A program made the position numbers and the translations under genes. A stretch of DNA of 64,000 bases from Apostichopus japonicus (lineage: Eukaryota > Echinodermata > Holothuroidea > Aspidochirotida > Stichopodidae): contig NC_092563.1 of the NCBI RefSeq assembly GCF_037975245.1, positions 4,957,501-5,021,500 of the forward strand, given 5' to 3'. Shown piece after piece: positions 1-12,600 of this stretch. Position 1 is the stretch's first letter. Every line of letters begins with the position of its first letter. Below the pieces are notes generated by a model. The model was not told the origin of the DNA, did no database searches, and was given only the letters and a program-made list of their open reading frames with translations.

Positions 1-437
1 TTTGATTGTAAAACTTAGTCTCACCCTGACCAAAGAGTTTAAAGACATGTAAAATTCGTGCATAATTTCATTGCATAAATCTTCCATCTAACTATTTACT
101 AATACTGTATCTGCTATGTGTACTGTTACAACCATATTGCTGCTCCGACTTATAATTAGAGAGTTTAGTTCACTTCCCTTTTTCCTCACCATGACCGCAC
201 TCTCCCTCACCTGTGCCGACAGTTGAGCATCTGGGAACCTTTTAGTAATATTTAATATATAATAATATTGAGGATTTATGAAGCGCAGACATTTTCCACT
301 GATAACGGTGCTCAAGGCGCATCGCAATATTACCCGGGTCAATGGTAACCTGTCAAACATACAGACAATCCCTCCACATGGCAGCAGCGAAACAGCGCCC
401 AACTGGCACGTTATCTCACCGCTAGGCCCCATTTATA

Positions 438-905
438 CACCTGGGTGAAGAAAGGCAATGGAGATAAAGTGCCTTGCCCAAGGACACAACCTAATGATCT
501 GGCCAGGACTTGAACCTGCAATCATTAGATTACAAGTCCATGCACTGCCTTAAAGGTCGTCTCATGCCGGTAATCTGACCTAGTTTCGAATGAGGTGTAA
601 CAGAAGTGTTAGACACCACCATCGATCCAAGAAAATACACACACAGCTTGCTACTGTCGATAATTACTGTATACACTAGTGTACAGTCAATACATACAGC
701 TACAGTCAATACCCACAACACAGTGTACAAAGCAGCGATGGACTAGATAAAAATGAACAAGGTATCACGTTTCATTACTGTCTGCATTTTGTAGGGACAA
801 GAAGAAAACTTGACTTGCAAAGCAACGGAAAGTTAAATTTTTCAGAGAGCGGCACGCGGTTTGGGGCGAGTGTTCAATGCCTTTAACTACTAGAACACAA
901 TGCTC
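438..905 (-). repeat. tRNA-like SINE fragment interrupted by a MITE
   Basis: The block 438-549 has the layout of a repeat I recall as widespread in marine invertebrates: AAAGTGCCTTGCCCAAGGAC, then GGCCAGGACTTGAACCTGC, which reads on the minus strand as a tRNA-type B-box. The sequence resumes after the MITE at 887 as CTACTAGA, so the original element read through a TTAA. Boundaries of the outer fragment are approximate. Family naming is from memory and not checked. Confidence 0.55.
554..882 (+). mobile_element. TTAA MITE, copy 1 (internally deleted)
   Basis: Flanked by TTAA at 550-553 and 883-886. The right end GGGGCGAGTGTTCAATGCCT matches copies 2 and 3. The left end lost about 24 nt compared with those copies: AGG is followed directly by TCGTCTCATGCCGG. 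The body aligns with the other copies through CACCACCATCGATCC, the run of CACACA, GGAAAGTTAA and CACGCGGTTTGGGG. No coding capacity. Confidence 0.75.
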
Positions 906-2046
906 TCAATAAATCAATTTTAGCACTGCCGTCTCCCGCAGGTTAGCCCGTTGCCAGTCTACCTACTTTGCAATTGTACCATCTGGAGTGTCAAGCATAG
1001 TGAACACATAGTCTACCCTTGGAATACCTTATAACATACACCGTCTGAAATCTCCATCATCTTGTTTTACACTGGATACCCATCTCAAAACAGGAAATGT
1101 TTTCCCCGGGCTCACACATTTTAATGTTTTATTTAGCCTTTTTGTACATTCCTTTGAACTTTATTCATAACTTTCATCAATCTGTTTATAAAGTACAATG
1201 GACTTACCTAGCAGACTATATTTCTACAGTAGGTGGTGAGTCATCTTCTTTTAAAGGTCACTTTACAGGCAAACAGGGGGTGGGGCAGGGGGTGGGGGGC
1301 TGTGGGGGAGCGTACAGAATAAAAGTGATGTGTTGTCTCTCAGTATGTTAATTCTTGATTTCAGTGGATCTAGACTGGTGCATACAGTAATTGCCAGACT
1401 GGTTTTATTAGGTACCTTGCCACTAAACCGTACCTTGGTGTCTTACTCGCAAGGTCTGCAATAATTAATTTATTACTTAATTGACTACAATGTTGTACAC
1501 ACTGTTATTTAATTTTTTTGGTTAACAATGTCTCTGATCACTGTTGCATCAATAGGAATTCATTCCCTTACTCTACAGTACAGTGCAGTACTACAAACAT
1601 AACATCACCGAAACGAGTCTAAGACTTACGTACGGCTTAAAACATGGATCTATGTGACTATGTCGGTGTTTGATTTTGTAAATCCTGTACCCGTTAACCA
1701 GTGCTCATGTTTAGTTACAACTATAATACCAGCAAATGTAACAGTAGAAACCTACAGTACCGTATAGAGATTACACAGTTAATAGGAATAAATGAAATGG
1801 ATCATTGCAAACTGATTTCTCCCCAGTGAGGGAGGGTGCTCATTTATCAATACCTACCAGCAAGTTTCCTTGTGCGGATCTCACATTAAAGAGTCAACAC
1901 TGATATGAGAAATAGAACCCAGAATGAAGATGACGACATTAGTCCACCCGCTCATCCCCGGACAAAGATAAAATGATACACATTCAGTTCTGTTTATAAG
2001 AAATACCTTTCTGTGTCCATCTGCGTTCAACATACACGTCACTTAC

Positions 2047-2172
2047 CTCTGATGAGATAGATGAACCCGGTTATGATGATAGCGACCAATGCGAGGAGCT
2101 TAGCGATTGTGAAGATATCTTGGACCTTGGTGGCCCACGGTACACTCCAGGCATTGACCAATGCAAGAATGG
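2047..2172 (-). CDS. SLC7 transporter coding exon 2
   Basis: Follows acceptor CCAG at 2176-2173 and ends at donor G|GTAAGT (2046-2041). It encodes [11 protein letters not shown], then [18 protein letters not shown] and a hydrophobic TM5-like segment ending FIYLIR. This matches the region after TM4 in LAT-type carriers (AATRVQDAF-like). Phase 1 in and phase 1 out agree with exon 1. Confidence 0.9.
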
Positions 2173-5100
2173 CTGGAAAAAAATGAGAATAATATAAAGT
2201 TGTTGAATAAGAAATTTCAGGAAACCGTAAATTGAAGGTCAGTTAAATTTTAAACTTATAAAGTGGTAAATTAGAAGATGAATTTTAAGATCAAGTGGGA
2301 ACTCAGTCCTGCCGACCCTGCATCCAGGCCCCTTGGCATCACGGTGCCTACAGGCCCTGCAGCTAGGCCCCTTGGCAGCATGGGGATTTCAAACTTTTGC
2401 GTGTAGACCTATGATACAGTATTAAGCTGTACATGCCATGTGTTCATGACTGCATTATTTACTGTGCTTTATTTATCCATCCATGACACAATACAGGTAT
2501 GAGAACATGTAGAACAATGAGTGAACATTCTAAAAATCCAGTTTGAGTAAAACAATGTGTACTGGTATGGTATATACAGCACCTTGATAGAACTCCACAT
2601 ACAAACCATCCAGCAAATTGTGCCAATAAATCTACCAGTGTCTTTTAATAGATTCTATGCTGGATACAGTAGTGCTATTCGACTAGATAAAACATAAAAT
2701 TCATGAAAAAAAACTAAAGTTTGGGGGAAGTGTAGAGACGAACATTAAGACCTCTTGACATTTTCCTGTGATGCACAATTAGAGATTAAAAAGACAAGCT
2801 GGTGTGATGACTGAAAGTAAAGCATACCTACATCTATACCTACATGTATTTCTACATTTACTACTAATGGACAAGGTGGTTAATACAATGTGATTATATT
2901 TACAGTATACAGGGTTTGAGATTTGGGGGAAGGGGGTGGAGTGGGGCAAATGGCACTCGTGAGTCGAACCAAAGGTTCAGTGGTGTAGCAGTACCATGCC
3001 TGCATGCAGAAAGATCCTTTCTCTCTGTTTTTTTTTCTCCTTAGGTGGTGGAGTAACATTCTGTGTGTTAGACTAAGTAGTCCAGCCACTTCAATTGATG
3101 AGTCTCAGATATCTCAACGAATAAAATAAAGTAGTATAGAAATTACTATTCTAATTTTTTTTTTTTAAATCCAAATTAATTTTGTGCCTTTAGTCATCCT
3201 AGAGCTGTGCAAGTTACAAATACAAGTGAGTTGTATTTGCTCACAATAGTATTAGGGATTTCCACAGATAAAGTACATACGGTGACAGTACGCGTGCCTG
3301 GCCATGGAGGAAATTCAGTGTTTACATCTAAAATATAACACAAACATCAGTCTTGACGTGCATAAGATTTGTTTATCTATCACAGAATCATGAAAACAAT
3401 CACAGAATCATGAAAACACAGCTGCAAGCCTCTGATTCTATACCTTACACTATAGTACACTGTCCAACATTGCATCAGCTTGTGAACTATTGTGTGTTTA
3501 CAACAATTTGGCTACTTAGCTAACATATGCAATCAATCCATGGCAAGTTTATTGGTTACAGAATTTGTAGATTGTATTAAATGCAAAGTGCTCAAATTTG
3601 TGGTCCTTTCAAGTTTCTACAGTCTTTGATTTCTTCAAATGCACGTTTATTTTCATCCCCTTGCCCACCAGCAAGAAAGTCTCCACTTAGTAAGGAACCT
3701 GGCCATTAATAAAGTGTAAGTCTCCATCGCTAAGAAGTATTCTACGAGTTAAGCAGTAAGCAATAAAGGGATTTTAGTTCTTTGGAATGCCCCGTTGAGA
3801 TGATCGTATAAGCGGGAAAATTGCTTTTGAAGATACATAAAATCTGTGACAAGCACATCCAGGCACTGGCTGTAAAAATAACAAAAACGAGACTACAAAA
3901 GGAAGAGAGTTTGTCTCATTTGACATTTTTAATTGCAGAAGTACATGTTGCCAAAAGTTGAAAAGGTGAAGCTATTTGAACTTTTTTAAGTCTCATAATT
4001 AGAAGGAGTGCTAGCAAACTGACAAGTTGACACTATGAGGGTAAGGTTTATGATTTTATGATTTCCTGGCGAACAAATGCCAGAGTTGCTTTTTCCAAAA
4101 GCCATATACTGTAGAATTATCAGAAGTGAAGTCTCTTTTAATACACTTTTGGAGTGTGTTACTTTTGATTTACATTTGAAAACCTCTTCACAAGATCTCT
4201 GGCGGCAAAACTAAGCCAAAGACGTGGACAAAGCTAGTCTGCATAGCGAACACTATGTTTCCTTAGTCTGTTAGTTAGCACTTGGGAAAATGTATAGACT
4301 GATATTTACATTAACAAGAGCCTTATAATTAACAGGCAATGGAAAACCTTGTTCACATTTGTTGACATTTGACTCAATGAGGATCTGATGACGCAATGGC
4401 GATCAAGATCGTAGTGTTGATCCATCCACACACAGGACCTCGGGATCGGACCCTGCACTGGGGATCATACCCCGAATCGGGATCAGACCCCGTACCCGGG
4501 ATCAGACCCCGTACTTGAGATCAGACACCGCCATCGGGATCTCCTTCGGGAATGTTCCTGACCCCACCATGGCGATCAATATTGTGGTGTGGACATTGGG
4601 GGGGGGGTATGAAGCGACCCGAGGTATCTGTCACTTCTGGATAAACTGACACAGAAGTAACTATACATGTATAAAGACAGCACAAACTGCAGTACAAAGA
4701 CCTCAGAGTGAATTGCAAACAATCATCGTCACAATTACGCCATTGCGTAATGTTCTATGCTTCTTTGTTAATCCAATTTGCATTCTCAAATGTGGACATG
4801 TCCGTCCGTATCAGCTTTATGTACCTCTCCGGTATTAATCTTATTTTCAACACATTATTAGCACTCAACTGACTTGAACATGATTTGAGCTGCAAAGGGT
4901 TTCCTAATATCGGTCAATAATTGAAAGTTTCTTCAAATTTGACAAATTCTACAGTTTAATGCAAACATTAACAGACATTGCAGACATTAACAAAACCTTT
5001 TAAGGTTTTAGTTTATATGAATGATCAACCCTGTGTGATGCCTTAACTTTTACCCTATATGCACACTAGTTAGCAGAGTACTAGTTCTTCATTGTCAAGT

Positions 5101-8100
5101 TTGTCCAAACATGCACAGACTATGCATCTAGATTGCACGCGGCCTGGTTAATTGGCGGGAAAGAAAACCAGTGGGAGTTGTATTGTATTTATGCTATTAG
5201 CAGTATCTCTTAAGCAGCTGCAAAATACATTCTATTTTTGGCCATTAATATAGACAGGCATTATCCTCTACCGAGGTGTGACAAATATTTCTATATTACG
5301 CTGTAATGAAACACTTCAAAGCAGTTACACTGGCGGCATATAGGATACAATATGATGAATATATGTGAAAACACGAGTTTTTTTTCTATTTTTTAGATAA
5401 AAAGCATTTAAAACCATTTGCACTGTCCATATGCTTGCTTTGAAGCATAACACCTAAATGTCAGAATACTGTGGTGGTACTAGTAGTATAAAATTGTCCA
5501 ACAGCTGACTGCTGGTATACCAAATTCAATGTAACACTTACAGCATATTCCAATCAGGAATTATGTGTAGGATTTGTAGCCATACTCGACCTTGGTTGGA
5601 AGTAATAAAATAAACACTCGATTTTGTTAACTCAACAGTTTATTCACGTACGTACGTGTTTTTCTTGAGTGCATGATACAGACACAGTAATGTGGGATTT
5701 TGGATAAACAGTGATGATGTCGCTAAATCGTGGGCGCAAACATATAAATTGCAGGACTGAACACTGCATGAGATGACTTTTCAAGTTTACATAACATTAA
5801 GCCGGGTTAAAGGGTGTGAAGACTCGCGCAAAAAGAAACGTCTAATGCTGGTAATCTGACCTAGTTTCGATTGAGGTGTAACAGAAGTTTTAGACACCAC
5901 CATCGATCCCAGAAAATACACACACACAGCTTGCTACCATCGGTAATTAGATGCTAGTGTACAGTCGGTACATACAGCTGCAGTCAATACCCACAGCACA
6001 CTGAGCACAGTGTACACACGATACAGCCATGGACATCTCAGGTCCAGCTGAAGATAACAAGGTATCATGTTTTATTACTGTACTGTCTGCATTTTGTAGC
6101 GATACAAACAAAACGTCACTTGCAAGCAACGGAAAGTTAACTTTTTCAGATGACCGCATGCGGTTTGGGGCGAGTCTTCAATGCCTTTAAACCACAGCGT
6201 TAAAACTCATCTTGGTTATTTTCTAGCTTTGCGTCCCTTGACATGTTTGCTTCCTGGCTCTGTTGATGGTCAGTGTCTTTGTTGTTCGCTACTTATGTGA
6301 AGACCTTAAAAATAAGGAAGACCTCAAGATTGTAGTGTTACCTCTCGGAGGAACACACCACCTAAGATCTCCAGTTAACGCTAGCCTTCGTCACCTCTGC
6401 ATGCAAACACAGACCTGCGGCAAGTCTAAAGGCGGAAGACGTACCGTAGTACAATAACTTGCCGATTGACTTGTTTTAAAACAAGCACTGTGACCTTCCA
6501 CGCTCAGCACTTTCGTAAGGTCATGTAATTGCATATCTCATCTCATCAAAGCGAAAAATTGTTTGTTTGTTCGTTTGTTCCCAGGCTGTATATTGGATGA
6601 TGTCTCTCTCTCTCTCTCTCTTCTTCTGGTGTCTTCATGTATTTTAACAGCTCTTTTCGCCTGCAGCTTGAATATCTGCTTCCAGAAGGAATTTCTAGAA
6701 GAGCACAGTATAAACCTGTGCAACAGATCAATATTATGCAGCTTTGTTTGTTAGGACGTTGCACTAACTGTTCTGACAGTCACATATGGCCCTATTCTGT
6801 AAATTCTCTGCTAGCCTTTAGGTATTAATTGTTACCGAACCCTGTATGTTACAGTAGGTTAATTTACGAAAAATGAACCTAACCTCCTTCACCCATTAAA
6901 TACATATATATATACATGTATAAAAACTGTACATAAATAGTGTATGTATATATAGAAATACAGCATTCAATTCTACTCTTCTTCCCCACCCCCAATCCCC
7001 CACCCCCACACCAGTGTTAAAGTGGTAATGTAGCTACAGTAACATACTCGAGACCTCTAGGCTGTTGATACATCGGTCTTGCTTTTGCTTTACAAAGTAC
7101 AGTAAAATAAGCCATTCCAGCATGTAACTCCCTTGTGCTACGGTACATATAACTTAGACTCTAATTGCCTCGCACGATCGAGAAATGTGTCTACGAATTG
7201 ATCGGTCCGTGTACTAATACCCAAATGCCGAAAGCGACACTCTACGCATCCATTCACAACGACTCTGGATTTAAATTGACGTCTTTATTCCTTAATCGAA
7301 GACAAACATCTCCCAAGGGAACAAATCAAACCTTGTTTTCTTCCAGTGGTCTGCTCTTCGCTCAAGTTGCCTATCGATTCCACTTGGATAAAATCAGTCC
7401 GGAATACGTGGTGCAGAGAAATTGCTGATTGACAAATTTAATGGGATTTAATCAATGTTGCTAGGGAAATTTTGTCGATATATGAACAGTTTCTAATAAA
7501 CAATTTCGATGGCCTTGGTACGTAAAGTTTAGAACGGCACAGACATTATGATTTGGTAACCATTAAAGTCGTAGACCTACTGCACTGCTCTGTGTTTCTG
7601 AAGAGCTATTAAAATACTTACCAGAATTTATCAGGTATTCAAATAATTGGCACTTTGCAGAACAGATGCAACAGCTGAGAGTTTAGTAAAGAAATGTACA
7701 TTAGAAGCAAATATGCCACCATCCCTCAGTAGCTTATGCTTGTGAGGGAATAGAACCTAAACCACTACATGGATAATTCATCTGCTTCCATTCCAAAGCT
7801 ATGATACAGTAACTTGTAGGCCCATGTCTTCTCAGGGTCTGGACAGCACAATTGACCTTTGACCTGCAGTGTCATAACAAGAACATACTGTAAAATGCAT
7901 GCTCAAACTTTGTCCCGTAGCACTTATAGAATAAAGAGTTCAAAAGAAATTTTAGGCATTCACCCTCTGCTAACCTTTGACCTCCAGTAAGGAGTGTGCA
8001 CTATTAAGGCTTTTTCACCGATTATTCAAAGGGAGCCCTAACAAGTCGTATTGTAAATCAAACTTTGCCTTCCTTAGTTAAACTTGAATATCAGATTTGC

Positions 8101-9626
8101 ACATTTGAATCTAATATGTAAAGTTACTGCACATTTTATTAAATTGAAGTCATTTTGTTACATGTATACAGGTCCTTTAATGTTCTTCAATTCAATGTTT
8201 GCCTGAAGCTTTAACTCAATATATATTGCTTTGATATGCATGTGTAACTTGAAAAGACATTGAGTAAACATTATAAAACCATGTCGAAGTGTAATAACAA
8301 AGCCAATCTTAGCCTTGACACTCAAATATTTTTGATGAAAATTCCAATATTATTGACTTTTCTTTGTTGCGCTGTCAATATCTCTGTTCTGTATCATTTA
8401 TTGTCACAGTTACGCATTTCTCTGATTGGCTGGAGATGAACAGTTCAATGCTACATTGTTAGAGGGAAAAAAAAGAATTAGAGCAACAAATTGCCTCGAG
8501 GGATGCTTCGAGTAATGAAAAACAAAAATTACCACTTAAAGAAAGTTCTGTACATGTAAGTGACTTAGATTCCGGTTGAGTGACGATATCTCAAGGAAAG
8601 AAATAGTCATATATATGCTTCTTCAGAATATGAGTAAAATTTTTCATCCGCTTTGACAGCATAAAGTTGAAATGGGTTACAACAGAAAGAGAAAGAAAAC
8701 CCACAGACTTTGTCAAGCTGTAATGTAGAACATGAAGACAGACTGTTTTACTGAATCATAAAAAAAAAATCAAGAAAATCAATCAATGTAGATTAGTATT
8801 GCGTACCATACATTCAAAACAACATTTGAATAAGGTTAATTACGTTTGCTATTATTTATGTATTATGCCCAAAAGCAAGTCTCCTCAACGAGAGAAAGTA
8901 CAAGCTCTGCAATTAAACCGTAGAGAACCTGCAAAACATATTTTGTACACACAAAGGTAAGCGCTATACGGGGAAGGGGTAGGGAAGGGGTGGGGAAGGG
9001 GTGGGGAGGACAGGGATCATATCCCACCCCAAAAGAAAGCTAGGACCAAAGAAACATACATCAATGACTTTAATTTACTTCCAAGGTCATCTTTTGAAGC
9101 TGATTAAGTTACAAATTGAAAAGAGAAAAATTGCAAAGCTTGAAGTACCTGTATTCTGTACCCCCCCCCACCCCCTTCACTCCAAAATATGGCTTTCATA
9201 TTGACTTGCTCCATTAATTCAGGCCCTCATCACTTAACAAATGTCTGGAGATGTCACTCACTCTGCTTGCATGCATAGTGGTTGTAGTATTTTATGAATT
9301 TTATGAATATGTCAAATAGTCTAAAGTGTGATGCTGCAATTAGCTTCCAATAAACCAGTAATCAATTGTTCAATACTAGATGTCCATTTATAGTTGTACC
9401 AAATGCTGATTCGTCTTCACCAATTATGTACTAGCAATCAGTGCATTTTGGACAGGTCAATATTGTGGACTGAATATACTAAATTGTATGCCATGGCAGA
9501 TGGCACTTTCACAGCAACAGAGTAAATCTACACAGAACTAACAGGGATGCACATGCATTCATTACTGTACATGTATATTGTACAGCTGGTATAAACAGTA
9601 CAGTGTACATATATATATAATCTATA

Positions 9627-9661
<35 letters not shown>

Positions 9662-12600
9662 TGTACTGTAGGGAGGTGAGTGAAGATCACTGTATTTATC
9701 GTATATCTAACATTGACAGAAAGTTAGAAATATTTTGTGTAGATAACTCAAAATCTGTGAAAGAATGTATCTAGAAAAGCAGCTGCATACAGTAACTTGA
9801 TCTCTGATTGTTTATATCATTCCATCCTGTGAAATAATATGTACAGCAAGCTTGAATTCAGGACAAAAGTATCACAACCAGTGTGCATGAATTGAAGTCA
9901 AAAATACTAGGAAAGTGATTGTATATACTGTACACCCCCTCCCACCAAAACTCCCCACCCCCTCCCCCCACCCACCAGCTTGTTTATTTCCTCAACAATG
10001 CCCACTGCCTATGGATCCTGTACAAACTTAAACTTGAATGAAGAAACTATAAACTAGGTACCATGCACATTCAAAATCTAATAACTATGAGGAAGCATGG
10101 AGGAAGTAACAGACTAAGAGTAATTAGCAACCTGGCAATAAAGCAGTTTATTGATGACCACTGGTGCATAACACACACACACAATAGACGGGTTAGGCCA
10201 TAGCACTATTATACAGCACAGCACATGTATGGCAGTACAGTACAGCTGTACAGTACAGTTGATGCCACCAATAGCCAACAGTGGAGACTGTATCGGGACC
10301 CTGTTACAATAGATTTAGTGTGTAATACCATGGAGGTACAAACAGATTTTTACCTCCATGGTAAATACAAACTGTTCATGAAATGGCTAAAATTAAAGTT
10401 TGGCACTGTTCAGTAAAATGGAGACAGAGTACTGAAAGATACATCTATAGTCACATGCGATTTTTTTTTCAGACTTTCTCATTAAAACCTGTTGAGTATA
10501 TATTGATATAGTATTTAACTGAAATATTTCATCAAATACAAAAAAAAAAAATACAAAAGGAATCTGTTATCAGCCTCTTCCGATATTTGGTCAGAATTTG
10601 ATTGAATTAGACAAGATCCCATGACCCCGTGCCACAAAAAGTCATTTTTTGCCAAAATTTTGGTGAAATTCTATCACATGTGGAGAATGATCAAGCTACT
10701 GTAACCTTTCAATGGACTGATTTACACTGAAAGAAGTGCATATAAACCCTTAACAGCGATGTGGTAAAATAAATTATAAGATGAGAGGATCCACTACAAA
10801 TATTCTGACAAAAGTCATACTAGTCCAAGGGTTGACTCCTAACTGATATTATATTCACAGTTGGCGATGCCTTTAGAATGTGTAGATCGATGTGCCGTAC
10901 AACGTACAGTATGTAACGTAAAATGTCAAAATGTATTGATCTTGTGTATCGTAAATGTCAGAATGTATCGTAAAATCATGTACATGTATGTAACGTAAAA
11001 TGTCAAAATGTATAGATCTTGTGTATCGTAAAATGTCAGAATGTATCTAATGTATCCTAAAATGTACATGTATGTATCGTAAAAATGTCAAAATATATGC
11101 AAGTTTTACTTTCAAGGTGCTAGGTAGGCGACAGAAACACAAGTAAGGAGAAATACCCTCCTCTCCCGAAACTACTGTTGATGAAACGGGGAACAAGGAT
11201 AAAGGGTGTGAAGACTCGCGCACAAAGAAACGTCTCATGCCGGTAATCTGACCTACTGTAGTTTGGAATGAAGTGTAACTGAAGTGTTAGACACCACCAT
11301 CGATCCAAGAAAATACACACACAGCTTTGCTACCGTCGGTAATTAGACACTAGTGTACAGTCAGTACATACAGCTGCGGTCAATACCCACGGCACAGTGT
11401 ACAAACGATACAGCGATGGACATCTCAGGTCCAACTAAAGATAACAATTAAGGTATCACGTTTCATTACTGTCTGCATTTTGTAGCGACAAGAGAAAAAC
11501 TTGACTTGCAAGCAACGGAAAGTTAACTTTTTCAGAGCGCGGCACGCGGTTTGGGGCAAGTCTTCAATGCCTTTAAACCAAGCCTTACAGAAAGTGTTTT
11601 ACAGTTTCGATGGGGAAAAAAATTCTGATCGCACGAGAAGTTATCGTCTAATTGAAATGCAAATTATAAACAAATATAGTTTGTTGTATATAAATGTAAG
11701 AAATTTTTGTACAGGTTTGGCAGGTCTCTGACGACCTGCAAATTATTTCGTTGATCAAAACATCTGGTAAAACCTTCAATAATTTCAGGTCAGGTTATAT
11801 ATTGATATTCCACTGAGCCTAAATCAAAATTTATCAATTTTATGGATTGCCTACTGTTTATAGATGAATAACAGGGTACTCCTTATTTGCTTTGATGAAA
11901 TTACAAATTTTAGAGTAATATTTAAATTATATATTATATTATTATATTATATTTAATTATTTACATACATTCGAATATATCATGTATTCATGTTTCTTAC
12001 CAGCCACTGTTGAATGTATATAAGTGGAGAGTCCACTTTAAAATGCAGAACACACAATGATTAAGCAAGAAACATTTCTACCCAGTTAAAGCAATTTTCA
12101 TAAATACTATAGGATATATCATCAATGAAGGCTCCATACTGTAGCTGCACTGCATTGCAAAGTCTTTAGAACATCTGATCAAAGTTTGAGTGAAAAATAT
12201 GAAAACCCTTGTACTCAGAAACAAACCTATCACATGAGGAAAGGTTTCTCTTACATTGTGAACATATTGTTAGGTTATGATAACATGTTGTAGTATGTCA
12301 GTTGATTGTTATGGTAACATATTTTGTTATCATAACAAATTAGAACTATAATTGACTGGTAGTGACCGTTCTCTAAGGGAGTACTGAACGGTGTTAAAAC
12401 AGTTACCAGCTCATTCTGGATATGGTAAAGCAAGATTAATGATGTATGAGGAGACAGGTTTGTGGGGAAATGAAATGAATAAATAAATCAATAAATAAAC
12501 TAACTACTCCTTTCAGAAAAGATGCCTGTCATACACAATATGCTTCTTGTTCGTGGTGAACATATTCTTAAAATGTTGTCAATAAAAATTGGAGCTTAAA

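Larger units (their letters stand above)
1..2046. other. Left flank, intron of the SLC7 gene; no exon found
   Basis: No further SLC7 exon could be found on the minus strand here: I see no match to the TM6 region (YSGLFAY/GWNYLNFVTEE-like). The stretch holds a tRNA-like SINE fragment interrupted by a TTAA MITE (438-905) and a G-rich tract at 1276-1305. The rest has no recognisable content. Confidence 0.5.

Noticed and set aside
88-432. Minus-strand open frame that might continue the SLC7 gene
   Set aside because: No membrane segment pattern or SLC7 motif, and no fitting splice phases.
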